Of a stretch of 64,000 nt of DNA, positions 33,812-45,799 are shown piece by piece. The stretch lies in contig JARHVA010000021.1 of assembly GCA_037957365.1 (NCBI GenBank), positions 6,102,501-6,166,500 on the forward strand, given 5' to 3'. A program made the position numbers and the translations under genes. The DNA is from Torreya grandis (Eukaryota; Streptophyta; Pinopsida; Cupressales; Taxaceae). Each line of letters opens with the position of its first letter. Within the stretch, counting starts at the first letter, position 1. The notes below the pieces were generated by a model. The model saw nothing but the letters and a program-made list of their open reading frames with translations, was not told the origin of the DNA and did not search any database.

Positions 33812-35963
33812 TGTTGTCATCAAATTATGCACCCTAGGATGTTATATGAAATTCCTTCAATTTGATGCAATATTGAATCATCCCTCAAGTTTTTGGGAAC
33901 TTATAAGAGAGATGAGTCTCTAGGATTGAAAAGGGCTTGCTCCTTAAATTATTTTCACCTAATCTAATGCTTGTTCATGAAAATAGTCAAGAGTTTGCAT
34001 AAAATAGAAAAGTATGCTAAAGAGGTGATCCACCAAGAATTTATCCCACTGACTATCACACTTCTACTAAATAACAATGCTTTCCAAGACTAATTATATG
34101 CATTGAAAGATACTAACATAGTGTTTCAATGTGAAGGTAACGTGCTTGAGACAATCAATAAGATAATTGACCTAAGGGGTATATTTCACACCATAGATAC
34201 AATTGCATACTTGAAAGAGAGTTTAATTCATTTGACACACTTCACATGACCTGTTAACATCAAAATCTTAGTTCAAACATGAAGGGTAAAGGGATTAAGG
34301 GTGATGCTATCACTTGGCTCCACTATATATTGCTCACATACTCAAACAAAAGTTCACAACTCAGAATTGGTCTTGTATTCAATATTCAAAATCAAAGTGC
34401 AATGTCATTTTAGTAGGTCTTCACCATACCAAAAATGTGGTCATTTGTAATGGTTGAAATGGCTCAATTATAGAACTTTAGGGAAGAGAGAGAGAAGAGA
34501 AGTTGAAGAGGCATAAGGACATGTGTCCACATGTGAGAATCAGTTATAGATGCATGAGAGAGATGGATGGGGTGAACTATGTCATGCCAGGAGGTTACTT
34601 GTCAAAAACAAGTCATGAGAATGGTGGAAAGTGGCATAAAGCCTTTAGGAGTGGCACAAGAAATTATTTCTATTGAAGATCATCCATGAGAGTTCAAAAC
34701 TAAAAATAGAGAAGCTGACACATAAAATTGTTGAGGGGGAATGGGACTCATGATGACAATTATTAAATGTTCTTTCTAACTGCTAGCTATCCTCTGAACA
34801 CTTATTGATTTGATGGAAGCAATGACTCGAACCATCAACATGTCCATTTTACTTGCTTTATTTGAAGTAGATGCTCAAGACTCAACCATTTGTTATCTCC
34901 ATGTTTGCTCTCATGTTCTCACCAAGTATTTTGAATAACAATAGCTATTCTCTATAGTTTAAAATTGACTTCGTATGGGTCATCATACTTTATTTGAATA
35001 TCAATGGCTATCTTTGAACAATCTTCCCAAACATTTACTTTGGATTTTTTTTGGTCATCTTCGCTATTGAGGGGGTATCCTTCGGGGAAATTATTTCAGG
35101 CACTTTCTATGCAAGAATTCCTTTGAAAAAGTTTCAATTGTCATTCAGATTTTATGAAATGATCTTTTCTTCATACTTTTTATCTCTTACCTTTTTATGA
35201 AATAATTCATTGACTTCTATTTGGCCCTTTGGACTTTGTGAAATGGATCATCTAGAAAGGACACTTACCCAAAATACCCTTCAAAACTTTGTAGAGGACC
35301 ATTTCAGATGTAAGGTACCCTTTAAAAAAGTTATAAAGTACCCTTCAAAATTTTTGTTTGGTCCATTTTCCTGCAAAAGAACCCTTTATAATTTTTGAAA
35401 TGTACCCTTTAGAAAAAGTGAAATTTACCCTTCAAAAAAAGTGAAATGTTCCCATCAGACTTTTTGTAAAGGGCATCCTGCTTGAAAAGTGCCCTTTGAA
35501 GAAGTTACAAAGTACTCTTCATAAAAGTTACAAAGTTCCCTTCAATAAATTTGAAATGATCCCTTCAAAAAAGTGAATTGGATCATTCAGAAGGAAAAAT
35601 ACCCTTCAAAAAAGTTATAAAGTGCCCTTCAGCTTTGAAAGGATATCTTTCAAAAAAAATGCATAGGGTAAATTTTTGGAGACTTATCCTTCGAGAAAGT
35701 TGAAAATGAAAAGTCTAAAATAAATACACTTAAGTGAAAAATCTTCGGACAAAAAGTCTAAAAGAATTCAGTAAGGCTTAAAACTAAAAACTCGAAGGAA
35801 TTTGGCATAGGCTTAAAAGAGATCAAAATGAACTTTTCAAAAGGAAAAGAGACTTGCATTTGTTATAGGCTTTGTCAAATAACATTTCTTCTGAAGAAAA
35901 TCTAAGTACTGGACTTGGCCAAATTTGAAGGGTGCAAAGCTGGGGGTTAGATTTTGACTAACA
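33812..35963 (-). repeat. E3 3' LTR
   Basis: 2152 bp, begins TGTTGTCATCAAATTATGC and ends GACTAACA on the plus strand. Contains a degenerate short-period repeat at 35080-35660. Confidence 0.9.
35080..35660. repeat. Short-period degenerate repeat in E3 LTR
   Basis: Many imperfect copies of a 20-25-bp unit such as GTTATAAAGT(G/A)CCCTTCA, alternating AAAAAAGT and CCCTTC blocks. The other LTR has the same tract at about 43490-44050. Confidence 0.75.
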
Positions 35964-36271
35964 TTCTTGGCGATTCTTAGGTATGGCATGCCTACTATGC
36001 CTAAGACTAGTTGCCTAAATCCTTCCATTGGGCATGGAGTCATGTAAATGAGCACTTAGATTGTCATGAATAGACCTTGGATTGACCACAAGATAATTTA
36101 CATTACACAAGACACACATAAAACAAAAGGAAGGAAATACATCTATGCTACAAAGAACTTAGGGAACACAATAGCAAACCAAAACAAAACTATACTAAAC
36201 ACACATACCTATGCTACTATTTACAAAATAGACTTGTAAGGACTAATAGTAGAAATTTAGATTTATTCCAT

Positions 36272-36478
36272 TCATAGGGATAGGCAATCTTCTCCATTCA
36301 TCTTGGTCAACTGAAAGGAGTTGCTTTGCTTGCACTTGATAATGATGTAAGGGCCACTCCAAAAAGCATCAAACTTTGCATGTTTACCTGATTTTGCTCT
36401 GTCTTTATACCATTTCAAAACCAATTCACCTTCCTTGAACACTCTTGTAATTTCTATTTTGTCAAAGGAATTCTTCAT
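36272..36478 (-). pseudogene. E3 integrase C-terminal domain
   Basis: Open frame with FKEGELVLKWYKDRAKSGKH, AKFDAFWSGPYIII and NSFQLTKMNGE. The G(E)LVL and W.GPY.I motifs define the integrase C-terminal SH3-like fold. The core lies just upstream on the minus strand, at 36485-37072. Confidence 0.85.
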
Positions 36479-36484
36479 GAGTAC

Positions 36485-37072
36485 TTAGTGGTATTCCATG
36501 GTCTTATGTGCATTGTCCCTTACTTCCTGCAATTGCATTAGTTTTGTTAATTTGACTTCCATTAGAGTATTTTCTAGTAGTTCCAGCTGATGTGTAAATC
36601 CTAGAGTAGGGAGCTCTTGAGAGATGGACAACCTAGATTCTCTCCCATAAATAAGCACAAAGGAAGAGTTTCCAATTGATCTCTGAGGAGTGATCCTATC
36701 AACCCATAAGGTTGTCTTCAACTTGGTGTGCCATGTTCTTTGATTGTTCTCCAATATCCTCTTGACGATCTTGATGAGGTTCTTATTAGTAGACTTAGCC
36801 AATCCATTGCCTTGAGGGTAATAGTTGGATGAGGTAATCAAGTAAATTCCACTCTTATTTGCACACTCAAAATTTTTAGCACCTATGAAAGCAAGTGCAT
36901 TATCAGAAATGGTAGTATAGGGGACCCCAAATATTATTGTGATACTCTCATAAAACTCCAAGATTGCATTTTCATTTACCTTCTTTAATGCAATATCATA
37001 TACCCACCTTGTGAAGTAATTAGTAGTAGTCAATATCCATTTGTGTCTAGCACTTGATGGAGGATTGATCAT
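36485..37072 (-). pseudogene. E3 integrase catalytic core
   Basis: A 195-codon uninterrupted frame: INPPSSARHKWILTTTNYFT, RWVYDIALK, YTTISDNALAFIGAKNFE, NYYPQGNGLAKSTNKNLIK and RITPQRSIGNSSFVLIYGRE. Of the DDE triad, the first Asp is Asn (TNYFTRW), the second is kept (SDNALAF) and the Glu is Lys (GLAKST). The frame is otherwise well kept. The zinc finger upstream (37150-37240) is more decayed. Confidence 0.9.
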
Positions 37073-37456
37073 ACTAATGAAATCAAGGTCCCATTACATG
37101 AAAGGTTGGTCTACCTGGATAGGATTTAATGAAAGAGCCACAAGTTTCATTTTTACTACAAAGAAGGCACATTGAGGACACCTCCAAAACTAAGAGTATG
37201 AATCCTTGAAAAGGCTAGGCCAATAATACCCTACCCTCATTATCTTTGTAGTTGTTTTTGGGGATAAATGACTTCCATCTACACCATTGTGAAACTTTTC
37301 TATCAAGATGCCAAACTGATCATTGTCAACACACCTTAGTAGTATACCATTCACATCCTTCTGAAAGAGAATACCATCTATAAGACAATAAGGAATGGTT
37401 TGAAATATAAAATACCTTCTTTGTGACTTATTATAACCATTAGGATAATCACCATT

Positions 37457-37825
37457 TTAGAGGAAACCAATGATGTCTTGTGTCCAACTTTGAATTTTTA
37501 TGTGACCAGTTGGTTGGGGATGAGCTTGATTGACCAAGATTTCTTCCCTTGGCCCTTGAAGATCTAAAGCTAGATATTCAAATAGCCACTTTCCTCTTAC
37601 CAATTTTTTTACCTTGATATCAACATCATACTCCATTACCTTTGTGATCCACCCAACTCTCTTCTCATTGAGGTCTTTGCTTAGGAGGAACTCTTTGGTT
37701 TTAGAATGAGAGACCATGACATGTATTTTGTTATTTGAAACCATGTTCCTAAAATTTTTCAAACCTTTTATCACAGTTAGAGCTTGCTTCTCAAAAAACA
37801 TGTACTTGACCTCATAATATTCCAA
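37457..37825 (-). pseudogene. E3 gypsy-type RNase H
   Basis: The frame reads EYYEVKYMFFEKQALTVIKG, LKNFRNMVSNNKIHVMVSHS, KTKEFLLSKDLNEKRVGWIT and KVMEYDVDIKVKK. This is the RNase H attached to gypsy RT (Y...EK..LA...K.F motif through W...L.EYD.......K). It corresponds to 3-383 of element A. Confidence 0.85.
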
Positions 37826-37849
37826 TCCTTGATTAAATACTGCAATGGG

Positions 37850-38780
37850 TTATTCAATTTCCTCATCATTCTTTTGCATCAGCATAGTTGAGATTGTGTC
37901 AAGGTGAGAAAAAGTGTAGAGTATGAAATCATTGTTAATTTTTTTGTTCAAGAGAGTAGGAGATTGGGAAATTGCTTGTTTGATTGCCTTAAGACTCTTC
38001 TTACCTTCCTTTGTCCAAGTAAAATCTTGGTTCTTCTTGAGCATGGTTGTGATAGGCTTCACCAAAGTAGTAAATCTTGGAATAAAACTTCTTACAAAGT
38101 TGATCGTGCCTAAGAAAATTTGTAAACCTTTCTTGTGTAGAGGTAAAGAAAAGCCTAGAATGGCTTCAATCCTTTCAGGATCAATAGACAAGCCTTATTT
38201 TGACACAACATGACCCAATAATTTACCTTCATGAACAACAAAGATACATTTTTTTAGATTAAGAGAAACTCAAAACTCTCTAAACTTCTCAAAGACTTGT
38301 CTTAGATGTTTCATGTGGTCATTATCATCCTTAGAAAATATAGTTATATCATCAAGGTATATAAACAAAAACTCATTGATCAAAACTTTAGGCCATGTCC
38401 ATTGCTCTTTGGAAGGTAGCACCAACATTAGACAAACCAAAAGGCATATTTATATATGCAAATGTTCTCCATTTTGTGGTGAATGTTATCTTGAATTGAT
38501 CCTCCTCATTCAATAATATTTGGTTATAACTTGAATAACTATCAAGTAGTGAAAAGCATTGAGAACTTGAAACCACTTGTAAAATTTACTCCATGGAAGG
38601 TAGTGGATAATGGTATTTGAGTGAAACTCTATTCAGGTTCCTGAAGTCCACATAAATTTTGATCTCTCCACTCTTATTTCAAATAGGTACAAGGTTAGCT
38701 ACCCAAGTTGAGTGCTTAATATGAAATATAATCCTAGACTCAATCAATTTGGTAAGCTTTTTCTTCGTGAGTTCTTCTAT
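37850..38780 (-). pseudogene. E3 reverse transcriptase
   Basis: In order on the minus strand: KLIESRIIFHIKHSTWVANL, an R..VDFRNLNR.SLK.HYPLP-like segment, SLLDSYSSYNQILLNEED, FKITFTTKWRTFAYINMPFG, LSNVGATFQRAMDMA, the catalytic FIYLDD box near 38345, then the thumb piece PERIEAILGFSLP and FLGTINFVRSFIPRF. YLDD is preserved. Three or more stops and a frameshift separate the pieces. Confidence 0.9.
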
Positions 38781-39264
38781 CTTGGGATTGATAGGTGTTT
38801 GTTTTTGCCTAGCTGGTTTAGCTAAAGGTTCTAACTCAATGGTGTGATGAGATAGAAATTCTTTACACAATCCAATGAAGGCTTGTCTTTTGGAAACATA
38901 ACATATCTTACTAATTTTTAGAAATTTGTTCTTAAATATCAATATGCTTTCATAGTTTTCTTCCTTTGTAGACATGCTTACCATTTCCTTCCTTCTTTGA
39001 TCATCTTCATTGAACACACTCTCCAAAGTAACTAGCCCCTTTGGTATCTTGTTTGTCTTTAGCTGGATAACTTGTTCTTCATATTGATTATGAAGCTTCT
39101 TTTTATTCTTTGAATAAAATTCTACGTCATTTTTAATGAAGTGTACAATGTGTTTATCACTATCAAACACTTTCCAAGACACTTCATTATCTAGAATATA
39201 AGGTCTCATAATGACTTTGATGTGAGGTTGGTCCTTCTCTTTACTTACTTTAGAAACTATATCA
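38781..39264 (-). pseudogene. E3 linker between second RNase H and RT
   Basis: Continuous open frame linking the two domains without a stop (part of the 280-codon stretch 38679-39521). It is rich in Lys and Glu, for example KEENYESILIFKNKFLKISK, and ends in LCKEFLSHHTIELEPLAKPA before RT. The unbroken frame shows that the upstream RNase H belongs to the same polyprotein. Confidence 0.7.
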
Positions 39265-39640
39265 AAGTGTGCTCTTATCAAAACCAACCTATCAGCATGT
39301 TCATTTGAGTCTCTTGGTATAAGTTGAGTATTGAAAGCATCAAAGACCTCAATTAGATCCCACACCCTATGTCTGTAGGACTTAAGCAAAGGGTTATTGG
39401 TTGTAGCTTGGTTTCTCACTTGATGTATAAGCAATTCACTATCTCTATATACCTTCAAGTTATTGATTCCCTTTATCTTTTCCCATTGGAGGCCATGAAC
39501 CAAGCCTTCATATTCTTCCACATTTTAAGTGCAACTAAAATGAAATATATATGAAGAATAATACTAGTTATTTGAAGGATAAACCAACATGACACTAGCT
39601 TCTACCCCTACCTTGCTTCTAGAGCCATCACAAAACATTT
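39265..39640 (-). pseudogene. E3 cellular-type RNase H, upstream of RT
   Basis: The end of one frame gives IWEMFCDGSRSKVGVEASVM. After a 40-bp stretch with stops, the next frame reads EEYEGLVHGLQWEKIKGINN, LKVYRDSELLIHQVRNQ and PRDSNEHADRL. All four acidic residues of an RNase H active site appear kept: D of CDGS, E of EEYEGL, D of YRDSEL, D of HADRL. Its place between protease and RT differs from the RT-RNase H-RNase H-integrase order seen in E2. Confidence 0.85.
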
Positions 39641-40088
39641 CCCATATCCCTTCAAGTTCATGATCCTCATTAGTGAGTGATGGTATATGAATGTTCTTCT
39701 CATGCATAAAATATACTCCTAATTTAGTTTCTCCTATGAATGCATAGGGGTCATGATCATAATTTTCAATACCATACTCATCAAGAAAGAGGTAAAAAAT
39801 ACCTTCAAGGGGAAAGGATGTTTCACCACTAATGACACCTTCTTCTTGCTCATTAATCATATAATTATGATTTGAACTTGTCTCCACATATGGTTCAATA
39901 AGTAACCTTGCCAAGGGATGTGTTATTATAGTTACTTTAGCTCCATATCTTGTTATAAAAGATATAAAAGACCAATTAGCTGTAAGGTACCCTCCAATAT
40001 TATCCGTGAAGTAGCTTGACAAGCAAATAGCAAAATGAGCTAGAAGATCAACCACCACAATGTCTGTAGGATGGGGAAACTTGGACAA
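39641..40088 (-). pseudogene. E3 protease-RNase H connecting region
   Basis: Open frame beginning MSKFPHPTDIVVVDLLAHFA, with YDHDPYAFIGETKLGVYFMH and ending in the RNase H start. Rich in acidic residues; no separate domain recognised. Confidence 0.6.
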
Positions 40089-40150
40089 TCATGCAATAAA
40101 TTTTTTAAACCTTTAACCAACTCCAAAGTATTAGCTGAAGTTACATCAAG

Positions 40151-40441
40151 CTACAACACACCCTTACTATGAGGCTCATCTTTTAGTCCTAATTTATCAT
40201 CAACCACTTTAGGCATAACTGTGGTACTGGACCCACTGCCCACAATGTAATTGTGAACCAATTTATCTCCCATAATGAGAGTGACGTAAAAAGGTGGAGG
40301 ATTTTCAGATTTGGTGGATGGTTCTAGGACATAATTAGGTGTGTTGGTAAGGGATACACCATTGTGTCTCAGAACTTGAGGGGCTACATGAATGTTTGAG
40401 AGTTGTTCTTGTAGAAGTTCTTTTTGGCCAGGTATATGCAA
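40151..40441 (-). pseudogene. E3 aspartic protease
   Basis: The frame contains PPFYVTLIMGDKLVHNYIVG and SGSSTTVMPKVVDDKLGL. Relatives have HN.LIDSGASS.VMP; the catalytic Asp is Gly here (VGSGSS), a change that abolishes activity. Confidence 0.8.
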
Positions 40442-41159
40442 TACTTACCAAAGAGAAATGCTTGTCTTGGTATTCTTCATAGAATTAATAATGTTTAGAG
40501 AGGAAGTATTCACTTTGTCTTGCATTATTGAAGGCAATGAGGGAGCTTAAACTTATTATAATGGAGGTTTGGTAGCCTTGCTCACATTTTGACTTTAAGG
40601 ACTAGTGTGACTAGTAGGATCTATTATATTGGTACTTGCACTTTGTGACCTTGGAGAGGCACTACTTGGAATCACTTGTGCTATTGGATTATATCCTAAA
40701 TCCCTCTTTTTATCCCTTATATTGGTTGTAATTGATGTATTTTTATTCAACACATAATCATCTTCTACTTGGAAATTCATAAAACTGATACTTTGGTTGC
40801 TACCTTCTCCTTAAACATCTCTCTACATGAGATTTGCTTCTTCTGATGTTACATAAGGAGTAGATCCTTCTTGAGTTATGAAATATTGATTAACTTCTCC
40901 ACCATTATGCATAAATTGACCTTGAGATTGATCCTAATGATCCAAATTTTCCTCTCCTTGAGCTAGATTGGTGTGGACTGGAATAACAACCTTTGTGGAT
41001 GGAATGGAATTATGATTATAGGCATTGGGCTGCCTATTGAAACTTTATTGACCTTTTCCTCTTCCTTGGTTAGTGTATTAGGGTGGAGGCCTATAACCTT
41101 GTTGATGTTAGTATTGAGGATTGGGTGGAGCACTTACATACATTTGTGCTTGTTTGAGC

Positions 41160-41960
41160 TAGGCTTGCAAAGAATGAATTATCTCATCCTTATCTATAAC
41201 ATCATCCACCTTCTTGGGAGTAGTTATAAGTTTGACATTAGTATTGGGGACTTGTGCTATGATTGGGGATTCAACTAAATTATGAGAGAACAAAGGCATG
41301 GAGACTCTTGGAGGTAATTTCCCAGCTTGTATCAAATTATTCTTAGCTTCAATGGATATCTCATATGCATCGAGTAAAGTAAATCCTCCCATTAATTGCA
41401 ACATTACTGCTACATCAGTGCCAATAGCCTTAAGATAGGTGTGGAAGAAAACTTGGAGAAGGATTCATAATAGGTGGAAACCTATGTCATGTTCTTTGAA
41501 ACCTTTCATTGAAATCTCCAAAGGATTCATTAGGACCTCTCTTTATGACATTTAGTTGGTGAATTAGTGAAGTATGGTCACTCTTATTTTCAAACCTATT
41601 TACCAATAACTTTCTAAAACCATCTCAATTATTAATACAACCACCTTCCAATGTCCTATACCAATCAAGTGCCTTCCCTTTTAGAGACATGGCAAGTAGT
41701 CTAATAGCTATGTTAGCTTGGGTGATATTGTGGAAGTTGAAATTTTTTGAAATGTCCCTAATATGCTTAGATGGGGTAACATGACCCTCTCCATTGAAAT
41801 GGGGGAGACTTTTGGTAGCATTAGGAGGAATATGATCATATGCAGGAAGGTTAATTGGATTTTAGGTCTTGAAGGCTGAAAAAGGATGTTTTCTAGCCAT
41901 TTCTTCTTCCCCTTGATCTACTAATTATTTAGCCTCCTCTTCTTCATCTTCAAAACCTTC
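41160..41960 (-). pseudogene. E3 gag
   Basis: The minus strand reads HFNGEGHVTPSKHIRDISKN, then MSLKGKALDWYRTLEGGCIN and FENKSDHTSLIHQLNVIKRG, PNESFGDFNERFQRT. FNGEG.VTP, the LKG.A.DWYR.L box and ESF.DF..RFQ are characteristic of retrotransposon gag capsid. The last part (41159-41404) is MGGFTLLDAYEISIEAKNNL and leads into a Pro/Val-rich tail. Stops occur near the start. Confidence 0.8.
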
Positions 41961-42239
41961 TTGTTCAGGATCTGTAAAGGTTAGGAATGGTTCAGGTGTT
42001 GTTCCTCAATAAGAGTTTTAGGTTGAGGGACTTGATTGAAAAGCATAATATAAGATGATCTAGTGAGGACAAGGAAGTATACTATGGAAAACCTAATCTA
42101 CAACTAGAGATTCTCACCTTTTGGAGTCACCAAATGCTAGAATATAACACTTCTTCAACTTTAGGATTCTCAATACCAACATTCACGTTGACATGTAAAT
42201 AATTAGGACCAACCATCCCACCTAGCGTGTCATAACTAT

Positions 42240-44362
42240 TGTTATAAAATTATGCACCCTAAGAAGTTTTATGAAATTCCTTCAATTTGATACAACATTG
42301 AATCATCCCTCAAGTTTGTGGGAACTTATAAGAGAGATGAGTCTCTAGGATTGAAAAGGGCTAGCTCCCTAAATTATTCTCTAAGTGTCTATCACCTAAA
42401 ATATGCTTATTCATGAAAAGAGTCAAGAGTTTGCATAAAACAAAAAAATGTGCTAAAGAGGTGATCCACCAAGAATTTATCCCACTAACTATCACACTTC
42501 TACTAAATAACCATGCTTTTCAAGACTAATTCCATGCATTGAAAGATACTAACATAGTGTATCAATGTGAAGGTAACATGCTTGAGACAATCAACAAAAA
42601 AATTGACCTAAGGGGTAGATTGCACACCATAGATACAATTTCATACTTGAAAGAGAGTTTAATGCATTTAACACACTTCACATGACCTATTAACATTAGA
42701 ACCTTTGTTCAAACATGAAAGGTAAAGGGAGAAAGATGATGCTATCACTTGGCTCCACTATATGTCACTCACATACTTAGACAAAAGTTCACAACTCAAA
42801 ATTGGTCTTGTATTCAATATTCAAAAGAAAAGTGCAATGTCATTTTAGTAGGGCTTCACCATGCCAAAAATGTGGTCATCTACAATGGTCAAAATGGCTC
42901 AATTTATAGAACTTTGGGGAAGAGAGAGAGAAGAGAAGTTGAAGAGGTACAAGGACATGTGTTTGCATGTGAGAATCAGTTATAGATGCATTAGAGAGAT
43001 GGATGGGGTGAGCCATGTCATGTCAGAAGGTTTACTTGTCCAAAAAAAGTCATGAGAAGGGTGGAAAATGTCATAAAGCCTTCAGGAGTGGCACATGAAA
43101 CTGATTTTAGCGAAGATCATCAATGAGAGTTTGAAACTAAAAATAGAGAAACCGACATGTAGCACTACTGAGGGGGAATGGGAATTATGATGATAATTAT
43201 AAAATGTTCTTTCTAATTATGAACTATCCTCTAGACACCTGTAGTTATTGATTTCATGGAAGTAATGACTCAAACCATCAACCTATCCATTTTTCTTGCT
43301 TTGTCTACACCAGATGCTTAGGATTCAACCATTTGTTATCTCCATGTCTAATCTCATGTTCTCACCAAGTATTTTTAATAATAATGGATATTATTCATAG
43401 TTTAAAATTGAATTCCTATAGGCCATCATCCTTTGTTTGAATCCCAATGGCTATCTTCAAACAATCTTCCTGAACATTTCCTTTAGATTTTTTGTTTGGT
43501 CCTCTTCGTTTCGGAGGGGGTACCCTTTGGGGAAATTGTTTTGGGCACTTTGTCTATAAGAATTCCTTTAGAAAATTTGTAAGTGTCCTTTTGATTTTTT
43601 GAAATGATCTTTTCTTTAGACTTTTTGTCTCTTACCTTTTTTTTGAAATAATTCATCAGCTTTTGTTTGGCCCTTCGGACTTTGTTAAATGGACCATCTA
43701 GAAAGGACACTTGCTCGAAAAATACCCTTTAAAACATTCTGGAGGACCATTTTAGCTACAATGTACCCTTATAAAAATTTATAAAATACCCTTTAGAATT
43801 TTTGTTTAGTCCATTTTCCTAGAAAAGAACCCTTTAGACTTTTTGAAATGTACCCTGAAGAATTTTTGTAAAGGGCATCCTACTTGAAAAATGCCATTTG
43901 GAGAAGTTGCAAAGTACCCTTCAGAAAAGTTACAAAGTGCCCTTTGGGAAATTTGAAATGATCCCTTCAAAAAAGTGAATTGGACCATTCAAAAGGAAAA
44001 ATGACCTTCAAAAAAGTTGCAAAGTGCCCTTCAGGTTTGAAAGGACATCTTTCAAAAAAAATGTGTAGGGTAACTTTTTAGATACTTATCCTTCGAGAAA
44101 GTTGAAAATGAAAAGTCCAAAAGAAATACACTTAAGGAAAAAAGCTTCAGACAAAAAGTTTGAAAGAATTTGGTAAGGATTAAAACAAAAAACTTGAAAG
44201 AATTTGGCATGGGCTTAACAAATACCAAAATGAACTTTTTGAAAGGAAAATACTTGCATTTGTTATAGGCTTTGTCAAAGAACATTTCTTCTAAAGAAAG
44301 CTAAGTACTGGACTTGGCCTAATTTGAAGGGTGCAAACCTAGGGGTTGGAATTTGACCAACA
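42240..44362 (-). repeat. E3 5' LTR
   Basis: 2123 bp, partner of 33812-35963; starts TGTTATAAAATTATGC and ends GACCAACA on the plus strand. Carries the same short-period degenerate repeat at 43490-44050. Confidence 0.9.
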
Positions 44363-44367
44363 GGTAT
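44363..44367. repeat. Target-site duplication of E3, right copy
   Basis: GGTAT, identical to 33807-33811. Confidence 0.9.
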
Positions 44368-45799
44368 ATCCATGGGATGGACACTTTGGCCTTCTCCTTA
44401 TCTTTTTATTGTGTTTTCATGACTATGTGAATGGTATGGATAGAGGGAAAAATTGGGGTAGGAGAGTTATTTGGTTATTTATCACTCTGAGGTGAGAGTG
44501 GAGGAATAGGTAAGTTTTGGCTAGTGGTTATTGGTTGTTGGATGGGTAATGGGCTTGTGGGAGGTTTATCTATTAATAGATCATACTTATCATAGAGATG
44601 ATGGATAATGGTTTAGAAATATTTATAGTTCTTCATGTCATGGCCTAGTGTCTTATGATAGGAGCAAACTTGGTGGTCATCATACTAAATGGGTTTAAAT
44701 CGAGAGGGTTGAATGAACTGATAAGAGTTAAGGTCAAGCAAGAAGCTTGCAATAACCTTTGGAAAATGGCAGAGTGGGACCCAGTTAAAGATGGAGAGGG
44801 TTTAGGGGCTTTATCCTTGGTTGGTAAAATGGGAGTCCTTTTGGGATCTTGTTTGGTGATAGAACGTTGGGATAAGGTAGCACATTTGGTTGGTGGTTTT
44901 GGGTTTGATAAGGTAGAGGTTGACAAAGTGGAGGTAGAAGGTTTCAAAGTCAGTAGCTTGGCTATCACAGGTTTGATGAAAATAGGTGTGTTGGAAAGTA
45001 AGTGTGATGGTGTAACGAACAATGGTGGTTTGGATTTAGTTGGGACAACTATCTTACTAATCAGAGTTAAGGGATGAGGCCCTAAAATAGAGGGCAAGGT
45101 GGAGGGAGGTAGGAGTTTGGCTCTCTAGCCTTTTGGTACTTCTACTCCCTTGGTTGATTTGGGTTGGCACTTGGTTATTGGGTTATCTGAGGTAAGCTTC
45201 ACTTTCAAATATAGGTGGTTAAGAATATATGTAGGGAAGGTGCCAGGGTTTTTGGTTGGTTTGGTTTGAGAAGGTGGTTTGGTTACTTGGGGTTTAGGTT
45301 CCTTAGATGGGTTAGGAATTGTTGGGTTGGTAGAAGTTGCTATTGGTTAGGTTGATAGGGTAAAAGTTTGGATAATGAAAGTGGTGGGTTTGTCATCTAA
45401 AGGTATGGTTGGAGGTACTTTTTTGGTGATGTAAGGTATCCATAATTACTTCCAAAAAGTGTCTCAATCCATGTCAGAGTTGGAGATAAATTTTAACTTC
45501 TGCACTAACCTAGAGAAGGGTTTGTAGGTTAGTTTTATTCCTAGATAGTGGACCTAAAAGATAAGTCCATAGGTTGAGATGGAAGGATGGTGGCCTAATC
45601 CTTTTAATCAATAAAATGATGAAAGGTTTAATGGGTGACTCCCCTATGGGAGATGCAGACATGGGGGATTCCTCTTTGGGAATGATTTTTGAAGGGGCAA
45701 TAAGCTACTCAGTGGTTGATGGAGAAGGTAAGATGGGTTCTTGTGTAGGTATGTCAATAAAAGAAGGGGTTGAAGGATCCACTACCTCAATAAGTGGAG
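44368..45799 (-). pseudogene. E2 gag C-terminal, Pro/Ser/Thr-rich linker
   Basis: Readable minus-strand frame of low complexity; the largest open piece is 44645-45097 (150 codons), rich in Pro, Ser, Thr and Leu (for example TLKPSTSTLSTSTLSNPKPP). It lies between the gag zinc-binding motif and the protease. Confidence 0.55.

Larger units (their letters stand above)
33812..44362 (-). mobile_element. E3: Tat-like Ty3 element with RNase H before RT
   Basis: LTRs of 2152 and 2123 bp (33812-35963, 42240-44362), TGTT...AACA ends and a perfect 5-bp target duplication. Minus-strand order: gag, protease, cellular-type RNase H, RT, gypsy RNase H, integrase. A hand count over about 370 bp of LTR gives roughly 7% substitutions, so it is older than E1. 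No clear primer site or polypurine tract could be recognised at the LTR borders. Confidence 0.95.

Noticed and set aside
42749..43055. Two overlapping plus-strand frames
   Set aside because: They lie in the E3 5' LTR; the counterpart in the other LTR (about 34330-34640) is broken, so no selection on coding.
44655..45077. 140-codon plus-strand frame
   Set aside because: Antisense of the E2 gag linker on the minus strand, which reads as low-complexity Pro/Ser/Thr in register with the rest of gag.
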